Shown: piece after piece, positions 56,846-64,000 of the stretch
Layout of the letters: each line of letters begins with the position of its first letter
Position numbering within the stretch: position 1 is the first letter of the stretch
NCBI GenBank assembly: GCA_964489955.1
Contig: CAZBAV010000010.1
Span: 1-64,000 of the forward strand
Origin: Leadbetterella sp964489955
GTDB lineage: Bacteria; Bacteroidota; Bacteroidia; Cytophagales; Spirosomataceae
DNA: 64,000 nucleotides
Reading direction: 5' to 3'
The notes under the pieces: generated by a model
What the model saw: the letters and a program-made list of their open reading frames with translations, nothing else
Told to the model about the DNA's origin: nothing
Database searches by the model: none
Program-made: the position numbers and the translations under genes

Positions 56846-59800
56846 TTATTTCTTTAGAGTACTCAAGAACTCAATGACATTTCGGAGTTCATGGCGGCTC
56901 ATTGTTTCGCCCATGGCAGGCATACTGGATGGAAGGTTTTCTCTTTTTGAGATTCGGGCAACTGCTACTCTGAGTGGTTCTGCTTCTGAAGTTCGTAGCA
57001 CCAGCTCTTTGTCACCTTCTTTTTCTAAGATACCAATAATCTCTTGTCCATCCTTAAGCGTAAGTTTTACAGTTCCATATCCTGGAGATAGTCGGTCACT
57101 AGGGTTTATTAGTGCCTGTAGTAACTGCTGGCGGTCTAAAATATTGCCAATGTTACTTAAATCTGGACCCACAGCTCCTTTGCCTCCGTCTAAAGTATGA
57201 CAACGTATACACTGTCCGGTTTCGTTACGAGTAAAATATCTCTCACCACTTTTCTGGTCGCCTCCATACAAGACATCTGCATATTCTTCAAAAACATTAC
57301 CTTTAGGGATGGCCTTCGCTAGTTCCGCTATTAACTTTTCTGAGCCTGATGCCGTTATCGCATCTGACAGATCAAGTCTTAACTCCTGCGGAAGTTGTTT
57401 GTTTTTTAGTTTTGTTATAAGATTTGTAAAAACAACTGTGGTTTTTGTTAGAGGCATTTCTCCCAAACTCTTAAACATTCTTTGTTTCTCGCTTTGGTTA
57501 CCGGTAGAAAGCACGTTTTCTGCCATTTTACCTAATAAATCTGGACTGATATCTAACTTGCCCAACATCCCTAATGCGGTAGATCGCATGTCATTTTGTT
57601 TTAGGGCCTCGTTTATCATGTCTCCAACTTTGTTGTAGTTTAGGTCACCTAAACCAACCAAAATAGAAGAGCGAATAGCTGTGTTTTTCTCTCTATGATA
57701 AATACTTGCTAGTTTTTCATTATACTCCTGAATGTTTAGTTCTTTAAGGACATTTAGGGCAGAATTAAGGATAGATACGTCTTTAGTTTCTAGAAACGGC
57801 TCTATTTCTTTGCTTACCGCTGCCTTTAATTTTGCAGCATCACGTTTAACTTCACCACGGAAGCGTCCGTCTACACGGTCTAAGACAGATGGGTTTGCCC
57901 ATACAGCTATAGTGGCCAAAGCTTCTGCTCGTAATGTACCCGGAACACTTGTGTTTTTGGAATAGCTTAGCAAATCCGATAACTGTTTGTTCCCTCCTAC
58001 ACGTAAGGCTGCATTTATAGCTCTACGCATAATCACTTCTGAATGAATCTCAGGTTTGTTTAGCAAAGCTGCCAACGCAGGAAGGGCTTTTTCTGCTGAT
58101 AGGTCATCATTAATGGCTCTTGCAGCTTCTGCCACTATGTACTCATCTTTATCCGCCAAAGATTTTGCTAAGTTGGGATCTTGCCATTTACGCATTACTA
58201 AAACTGCAGCTAAGCGTAGGGATTTTTCCGGACTGTTTATAAGAGAATATACGGCTGGTTTGTCTTCTATCCTTGATAAGGCTAAGACAGCGGCATGTCT
58301 GATGAATAGATCATTGTCTTGGTTTACCTTTAGTACAGTTACCAAGCCAGGAACAGCGGCTTTATGGCCAATCCGGCCCAGTGCTTGAGCGGCAAAAAAC
58401 TGTACTCTAGGCTGCATACTTGAAAGTAATTTTACCAATGGAGTACCTGCGTTTTTATATTTTACATCACCAAGGACTTTTGCTGCTTGAGCTACAATTT
58501 CGGAGTCAGAATCGTTCAGTAATGAAGTTAAATCTTTACCGTCGGCTTTGTTTTTAGAAATGAGCTGACCTATGCCCCAAATGGCATGGATTCTTGCTAG
58601 CTGGTTTGTTTTTTGGTTTGCAGCTTTTATGAAAAGGCTTTTTCCCTCATTTCTTTCTACCAATTCAAACTGAGCCTTTTGTCTGATTCTTTGATCTTCA
58701 AAAAACAACAAGTTGTACAAATCTTTGCCCGACATTTTATCATAATCTGCAGCCATCAGTTTCTTGGTTTTAGCACGCAAGTCCGCTAAATCATTCTCGG
58801 TTACATCTATTTTCCATACACGACCATAATTTTTTGTTCCCCACCCGTTTATCCAGTCGGCAGCATAAAGAGCTCCGTCTGTTCCAAAACGTATACCAGT
58901 GGCCAAAATGCCATTTACCATGTCTCTTTCTGAGTTGAAATNNNNNNNNNNGTTTCAGATCGAAAGCCCAAATGTGTGCTTTACTGGGATTACCAGGGAA
59001 CTCTACTAAGAAAAATTTATTCAACCATTTTTTCCCTAAAGCTGAGCCTGGGTTAAACTGCATCCCTGTAGGGCCATTATGGTAAGTTCTGATGGGAGGT
59101 AGGAAATATGCAGCTTGTTTGTCATGTCTTGGCAAGTACATGCCTTCATCCATCCATACTTTATAGCCATTGTTCTTTGGGTCTGTATACTTCCCAAACT
59201 GCCAATTTATACGCCAGCCAGAGTCTGAACCTTCTACTAAATGTACCAGACGTTCCATTTCTCCGGGATGATCTCCGTCGTTATCGGAACTTATGATGTT
59301 TCCGTATTGATCAAAAACGAACTCGTGCGTATTCCTATGACCATGTGAGAAAACCTCAAAGTCGCTTCCGTCTGGATTACAACGTACTATTACGCCTTCA
59401 TTCGGAAAGAAATGATGTTTACCAGATTTGTCAATTACATTCATGCCCGGGTCTCCAATGCCCCAATAAATTTTACCATCCGGACCTTCAATTATTCCGG
59501 ACATACCATGTCCGCTGAAACCCACGTGTACGTTCCACCCATGTGATATAGATGTCTTTTTATCATAGTAACCATCGCCATTTATGTCTTCCAGTCGCCA
59601 AAGATCCGGACCCACGGCTATAAAAGCGTCTTTTCTCCTAATCAGTAAGCCATTAGCTACATCTGTTATTTCCGTATTGAAATCTTTTAATACAATACTG
59701 GCTTTATCTGCTCTTCCATCTCCATTAGTGTCTTGTAACTTCCAGATTTCTTCTTTCTCTACGGCCAAATCACGCCAGTCGTGAGAGCCGTCACCATTCA

Positions 59801-60212
59801 TATCTTTCAGCCAATTATTCTTTTCTGAGTCTTTTGGGTCAAAGAATTTTTTCAGGAAAGCTCGCCTGTCTTCTACACTTTGCCATGAGATGGACTCCGT
59901 CATCCAGTCGCGGTGCCCTCTAATGTCAAATTCCGAACTCTTTTGGCGGTGTGTGCGGGTTAAAAACACATTGTTGTAGTCATCAATAGACATTGTTACT
60001 GGGTCAGGAGCAAGGGAGTCTGTGGCCCAAAGGCTTATTTTTAGGCCGTCTGCCAACTTAATTGGTGTTTCGGCTTCTATTTGGGCAGCATATTCTTTAT
60101 CGTTAGCGTCTGCTAGAATTGTAATGATTTCTTGAGGCTTGTTTTTCGAACAGGAAGAGAAAAGCAATGCTACAAAAAAGGCTGTAGATGCTTTTAAAAA
60201 GATTTTTTTCAT
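56846..60212 (-). CDS. PVC-type dehydrogenase lipoprotein with HEAT repeats and C-terminal cytochrome c (assembly gap inside)
   Basis: One gene of roughly 1120 residues, interrupted only by the 10-N run at 58942-58951 between AFDLK and FNSERDMVNG; about 5-10 residues are probably missing (multiple of 3 bases). Lipobox FSSC. The N-terminal half is a sorbosone/glucose dehydrogenase-like beta-propeller (HGHRNTHEFVFDQYGN; GILATGIRFGTDGALYAADW) with three DxNGDGxxD-type calcium loops (DMNGDGSHD, DTNGDGRAD, DINGDGYYD). The middle is a HEAT-repeat superhelix. The C-terminus is a cytochrome c with CIRCH binding haem, within GQCIRCHTLDGG. It should oxidise an unknown sugar or alcohol in the periplasm and pass electrons to haem c. 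Confidence 0.9.
58942..58951. other. Assembly gap (10 N) inside the PVC-type dehydrogenase
   Basis: No overlap is seen between the flanks, so some codons are truly missing; the two halves are in different frames only because 10 N is a placeholder. Confidence 0.8.
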
Positions 60213-60238
60213 GTATAATAGGTTCAAAATGAAGCCGC

Positions 60239-60262
60239 AAAATAGTGTTTAAACGCTATTTT
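60239..60262. promoter_or_regulatory. 24-bp near-perfect palindrome between dinB and the PVC-type gene
   Basis: AAAATAG, then GTTTAAAC at the centre, then CTATTTT, with only one pair of positions (T/C) out of symmetry. It may be an operator upstream of the dehydrogenase gene or a weak terminator for dinB. Confidence 0.4.
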
Positions 60263-60279
60263 ATTCATAATTTCCTGAA

Positions 60280-61365
60280 TTAAAATTTACCTGTGTATGT
60301 AAATTTTAGTTCTAGCTGTGTCCCAAAGTCTTTATGGCTGTTATTTAGGTTAGATAAAGATACACCTAATAAGCGTACGGGTTTGGTGTGATTATAACCT
60401 TGATTAAGTAACTCTATTACAGTATTATTGGCTAATTCTAAAGTGTCTATATATCCTAAACCCGATTTACTACGTGTAATTTGTGTGAAATCATTAAACT
60501 TCAATTTTAGGGTAAGTGTGCGGCCTAATATTTCTCTTTTTGTGGTCCATTGCCAAACTTTCTCTGTTAGACGTAAGACTTGTTCTTCCATGTCTTTTAA
60601 AGACACAAGATCTTGTTCAAAAGTGCTTTCTGTACCAATTGATTTCCTGATTTGGGATGATTCCACAGGTCGGTTATCTTCTCCTTGTGCTACTTTATAA
60701 TAAAAGGCTCCTGCTTTACCAAAATAGTATTTTAACCATTCCTGTGACTTGGTTCTCAGGTCAGCACCCGTAAATACGCCATATTTTTGCATTTTTTCTG
60801 CTGTGACCTTTCCAATGCCGTGGAACCGCCCAATGGGTAGCTCATTAATTATACGGTTTGCCATTTTCGGGCTTATCACAAAAATGCCATTTGGCTTATT
60901 CATATCCGAGGCTATTTTTGCCAAAAACTTATTGTAGGATACTCCGGCCGAAGCAGTAAGTTTCGTTTTGTTGAATATCTTTAATCTTATTTCCTCTGCT
61001 ATTTCAGTAGCAATTTGCATTCCTTTGAAATTTTGTGTCACATCCAGATAGGCTTCATCCAATGATAAGGGTTCTACCAGGTCTGTGTATTCATAGAATA
61101 TATCACGGATTGACTCAGAAACTTTTCGGTATTCGTCAAAACGGGGTTTCACAATTATAAGAGATGGACATTTTCTCATGGCAACTACCGTAGACATGGC
61201 AGATTTTACCCCAAATTTACGGGCTTCATAACTTGCAGTGGCTATTACACCTCGGTCTGAAAGACCACCTACAGCCAAGGGCTTTCCTCGTAATTCAGGA
61301 AAGTCGCGTTGTTCTACTGAAGCGTAGAAAGCGTCCATGTCTATATGTATAATCTTGCGGTACAT
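60280..61365 (-). CDS. dinB: DNA polymerase IV (Y-family)
   Basis: 361 residues, the usual length. Palm motif 1 is IIHIDMDAFYASVEQ (metal ligand Asp9; Asp11), motif 2 SLDEAYLDVT (catalytic Asp/Glu), with KVSESIRDIFYEYTDLVEP before it. A helix-hairpin-helix thumb (LPIGRFHGIGKVTAEKMQKYG) and a little-finger domain (IRKSIGTESTFEQDL; REILGRTLTLKLKF) follow. It carries out error-prone bypass of DNA lesions. A TATTTTTG box at 61374-61381 stands only 9 bp before the ATG, so the transcript could be leaderless. No LexA-type operator is visible to me. Confidence 0.96.
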   Translation of the reverse strand: MYRKIIHIDMDAFYASVEQRDFPELRGKPLAVGGLSDRGVIATASYEARKFGVKSAMSTVVAMRKCPSLIIVKPRFDEYRKVSESIRDIFYEYTDLVEPLSLDEAYLDVTQNFKGMQIATEIAEEIRLKIFNKTKLTASAGVSYNKFLAKIASDMNKPNGIFVISPKMANRIINELPIGRFHGIGKVTAEKMQKYGVFTGADLRTKSQEWLKYYFGKAGAFYYKVAQGEDNRPVESSQIRKSIGTESTFEQDLVSLKDMEEQVLRLTEKVWQWTTKREILGRTLTLKLKFNDFTQITRSKSGLGYIDTLELANNTVIELLNQGYNHTKPVRLLGVSLSNLNNSHKDFGTQLELKFTYTGKF

Positions 61366-61531
61366 TTCGTTTGCAAAAATACAGGTTGTTTACAATTCAG
61401 ACGCTATCTGTAATGAGCAATATGTGGTGTTTGTTAAGATTGAACTATTAAAGGCTTTGTGCACTCATGTCTTTAAAGATTAGGGTATTGGTTTACTTTT
61501 ATATAATTTGGTACCCAAAAACTTTGGATAT

Positions 61532-63634
61532 ATGTTTAAAACAGCAAAAGTCATTTTATTAACGGGAATTTTTATGAATTCTATCGCACAGTCTGAAAAC
61601 CCATTTTTACAGAAATACAATACACCTTATGAGGTTCCGCCTTTTGACCTTATTAAAAACGAACATTTTAAGCCAGCTTTTTTAGAAGGTATTAAAGTCC
61701 AAAAAGCGGAGATTGAGGCTATAGCGAATAGCCAAGCTAAGCCGACTTTTGATAATACACTTTTGGGGATGGAAAATTCAGGGCAGCTTCTGGGTAAAGT
61801 TTCTACAGTATTTTCAAATTTGAGTTCAGCCAATACTAATAAGGAAATGCAGGCTTTGTCGCAAGAGTTGGCACCTATATTGTCACAGCATAGCGATGAT
61901 ATTTACCTTAACGAAAAGCTTTTTAAAAGAGTTAAAACTCTATGGGATTCCCAAAAAATTCTGGGTCTAAATAAGGAGCAAGCTCGGTTGTTAGAGTTGG
62001 CATATAAACGCTTTGTGAGAAGTGGGGCAAACCTGAATGAGGCTGGTAAAGCTAAGTTGAGAGCTATTAATGGTGAGGTTTCTTTGCTTTCTGTAAAATA
62101 TGGAAACAACCTTCTGGCAGAAACCAATGCTTTTGAGCTTGTCATTGATAAAAAGGAAGATTTAAAAGGATTACCAGAAAGCTTGGTAGAAACAGCTGCC
62201 AAAGTGGCTACATCTAAAGGTAAGGATGGAAAGTGGGTTTTTACTCTCCAAAATTCTAGTGTTATGCCTTTTCTGCAATATGCCGATAACAGAGATTTGA
62301 GGTTTAAAATCTGGGATGCCTACCAACTTAGAGGAAACAATAACAATGAGCACGACAATAAGGCTATATTAATAAAGGAGGCTAACCTAAGAAATGAGCG
62401 TGCCCGCTTATTGGGTTATAAAAATCATGCGGCATATGTTTTGGAAGAGTCCATGGCCAAGACACCAGAAAAAGTGTATGAGTTACTAGACCAGTTGTGG
62501 AAACCGGCTTTAGGTAATGCCAAGATGGAGGCGGCAGATATACAAACATTGATGGGTAAGGAAGGGGTAACGGGTACTGTTAAACCCCACGACTGGAGAT
62601 ATTATACTGAAAAAATAAGAAAAGAACGTTTTGAATTGGACGAGCAGGAACTAAGCCAGTATTTTGCCATAGATCAAGTGCGTGATGGCATTTTTATGGT
62701 TACAGAAAAACTATACGGTCTTAAGTTTGAGGAACTACATAATGTGCCGAAATACCATAGTGATGTAACCGTGTGGAAGTGTACTGAGGCCGATGGCAAA
62801 GAAGTAGGTTTATTGTATATGGACATGCATCCAAGGGCATCTAAACGTGGTGGTGCTTGGATGACGTCTTATCGTCCTCAACAAATGGAGAACGGAAAGC
62901 GTAAAGCTCCGGTGATTTCTATTGTTTGTAATTTTACACCGCCATCTGCAAATGGACCAGCTTTATTAACGTTTGACGAAACTACTACATTTTTCCATGA
63001 GTTTGGGCATGCTTTACACGGTTTGCTGTCTAATGTAAATTATAAAAGTATGGCTGGAACCAGTGTTTCCCGCGATTTTGTAGAGTTGCCGTCACAAATT
63101 ATGGAAAACTGGGCAGCAGACCCGGAAGTATTAAAATTGTATGCCAAGCATTATAAAACAGGTGAGGTGATTCCTGATGAGTTACTAACTAAATTGGCAA
63201 ATAGCGGAACTTTTGACCAAGGATTTGCCACGACAGAATATCTGGCGGCATCGTTTTTAGATTTGGATTATCATAGCCAGGCCAAGGATATTACCCAAGA
63301 TGTTAATAGTTTTGAAAAAGTTTCTATGGATAAAATTGGTTTAATATCTTCTATTATTCCTAGATATAGGAGTACGTATTTTCAGCACGTTTTTGCTGGT
63401 GGATATTCGGCAGGCTATTATAGTTACATTTGGTCTGGGGTCTTAGACACAGATGCTTTTGATGCATTTAAGAGTACTACATTGTTTAATCAGGAAAAAG
63501 CAAACTCTTTCCGCAAGAACATTCTGGAGAAAGGAAATACGGAAGATTCTATGGAATTGTACAAGCGTTTTAGAGGTGCGGAGCCAAGCATAAGACCCTT
63601 GTTAAAGAAGAGAGGCTTACTTCCTAAGAGCTAA
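61532..63634 (+). CDS. dcp: Exported M3 peptidyl-dipeptidase (Dcp type)
   Basis: About 700 residues from the ATG at 61532 (MFKTAKVILLTGIFMNSIAQS signal; the frame opens earlier at TTG). M3A signature: NPFLQKYNTPYEVPPFDLIKNEHFKPAF at the N-terminus and the zinc motif HEFGH (about 488-492) in TTTFFHEFGHALHGLLS, third ligand Glu in DFVELPSQIMENWA. The enzyme releases dipeptides from the C-termini of oligopeptides, here in the periplasm. Length fits Dcp (about 680-700). It ends in a strong terminator. Confidence 0.94.
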   Translation: MFKTAKVILLTGIFMNSIAQSENPFLQKYNTPYEVPPFDLIKNEHFKPAFLEGIKVQKAEIEAIANSQAKPTFDNTLLGMENSGQLLGKVSTVFSNLSSANTNKEMQALSQELAPILSQHSDDIYLNEKLFKRVKTLWDSQKILGLNKEQARLLELAYKRFVRSGANLNEAGKAKLRAINGEVSLLSVKYGNNLLAETNAFELVIDKKEDLKGLPESLVETAAKVATSKGKDGKWVFTLQNSSVMPFLQYADNRDLRFKIWDAYQLRGNNNNEHDNKAILIKEANLRNERARLLGYKNHAAYVLEESMAKTPEKVYELLDQLWKPALGNAKMEAADIQTLMGKEGVTGTVKPHDWRYYTEKIRKERFELDEQELSQYFAIDQVRDGIFMVTEKLYGLKFEELHNVPKYHSDVTVWKCTEADGKEVGLLYMDMHPRASKRGGAWMTSYRPQQMENGKRKAPVISIVCNFTPPSANGPALLTFDETTTFFHEFGHALHGLLSNVNYKSMAGTSVSRDFVELPSQIMENWAADPEVLKLYAKHYKTGEVIPDELLTKLANSGTFDQGFATTEYLAASFLDLDYHSQAKDITQDVNSFEKVSMDKIGLISSIIPRYRSTYFQHVFAGGYSAGYYSYIWSGVLDTDAFDAFKSTTLFNQEKANSFRKNILEKGNTEDSMELYKRFRGAEPSIRPLLKKRGLLPKS

Positions 63635-63651
63635 GTGATTTTTATAAAAAC

Positions 63652-63685
63652 AAAAAATGGAGGCTAAATCTGGCCTCCATTTTTT
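63652..63685. terminator. Bidirectional terminator between dcp and the SusD-like gene
   Basis: A perfect 13-bp stem AAAAAATGGAGGC / GCCTCCATTTTTT with an 8-nt loop, with A and T runs on both sides, between convergent genes. Confidence 0.92.
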
Positions 63686-63705
63686 TTTGAAATATATGCG
63701 AAAGC

Positions 63706-64000
63706 TTACTCTTTCACATTCCACCAAACTGGTGTTTTTAATCTTACCAGAGCGGTATTGTCCGGCATATTATCGTAATTTCTATCTCTTTCGTTATACT
63801 CATACACCATCGCTTGTATCCAGTCATTGGCATTAGGGAAGATAGCTAGATTTACATTGGCGGGTCTTTGTAACAAAGGATACACTGATGTACTATAATC
63901 CATTCTTCTCATATCTACCCAGACTTCAGGATCAAACACCATTGATATGTGTTTTTGGGTCATAATATGCTTAAGGCTAATATTTGTTTGGCCTACTTCT
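63706..64000 (-). CDS. SusD-like outer-membrane lipoprotein (C-terminal part)
   Basis: Runs off the right edge; about 97 C-terminal residues are visible and the frame is open to 64000, so the internal ATG at 63963 is not the start. The segment MTQKHISMVFDPEVWVDMRRMDYS, followed by YNERDRNYDNMPDNTALVRLKTPVWWNVKE, matches the C-terminal part of the SusD-like (SusD_RagB-type 2) family, where the helix with DPEVWxDMRR precedes the end. It implies a fourth SusC/SusD locus beyond the window. Confidence 0.85.
   Translation of the reverse strand, partial: EVGQTNISLKHIMTQKHISMVFDPEVWVDMRRMDYSTSVYPLLQRPANVNLAIFPNANDWIQAMVYEYNERDRNYDNMPDNTALVRLKTPVWWNVKE

Noticed and set aside
1..64000. CRISPR arrays, rRNA, prophage or intact insertion sequence
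   Set aside because: No regular spaced repeats, no rRNA-like blocks, no phage structural or transposase genes were seen on either strand.

Overview
The window looks like a low-GC chromosome segment of a Bacteroidota bacterium, probably a Cytophagales member (genus not assignable by eye). The signs are three full SusC/SusD pairs and part of a fourth SusD, FecR anti-sigma/ECF sigma pairs, LytTR and NarL-type regulators, secreted GEVED/Fn3 proteins, and promoters of the Bacteroidota type (TTTG, about 20 bp, TAnnTTTG). I found no rRNA, tRNA or CRISPR.

Layout. 1-8272: partial flavin oxidoreductase, luciferase-like monooxygenase, secreted M14 carboxypeptidase, a YefM-YoeB toxin-antitoxin pair with its operator, a patatin phospholipase with an outer-membrane barrel, and a stand-alone LytTR protein. 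8702-10000: unknown polytopic membrane protein, followed by a 111-bp MITE-like inverted repeat. 10154-35117: a pectin/rhamnogalacturonan utilisation region made of two PULs on the minus strand. PUL1 is FecR1-SusC1-SusD1-GH28-GH43-CE12, with GH95 divergent from FecR1. PUL2 is sigma2-FecR2-SusC2-SusD2-CE8-esterase-GH105-esterase-sigma1. 35424-40056: small membrane protein, a palindromic repeat, a beta-lactamase-fold lipoprotein, and a convergent histidine kinase/response regulator. 40376-49604: secreted M12B-type metalloprotease, LamG-GH127, GH65 phosphorylase, small lipoprotein. 50422-55163: SusC3/SusD3 without CAZymes or regulators. 55528-64000: MFS transporter, a large PVC-type cytochrome c dehydrogenase-like lipoprotein, DNA polymerase IV, periplasmic M3 peptidase, and the C-terminus of a SusD-like protein.

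How the genes fit together. Secreted GH28 and CE8 would open and de-esterify homogalacturonan. CE12 and the two alpha/beta hydrolases would remove acetyl or other esters. GH43, GH95 and GH127 would remove arabinose/xylose and L-galactose or L-fucose decorations. SusCD pairs import oligomers and GH105 removes unsaturated ends. ECF sigma/FecR/STN-SusC modules sense the import. The ECF sigma gene nearest PUL1 is the last cistron of the PUL2 operon (4-bp ATGA overlap), which suggests a PUL2 to PUL1 regulatory cascade.

Assembly. Five runs of exactly 10 N (11653, 16141, 34158, 41605, 58942) each lie inside a gene. All five genes look intact once the gap is considered. Two gaps are false (overlapping contig ends), and one carries about 87 bp of apparently foreign sequence.
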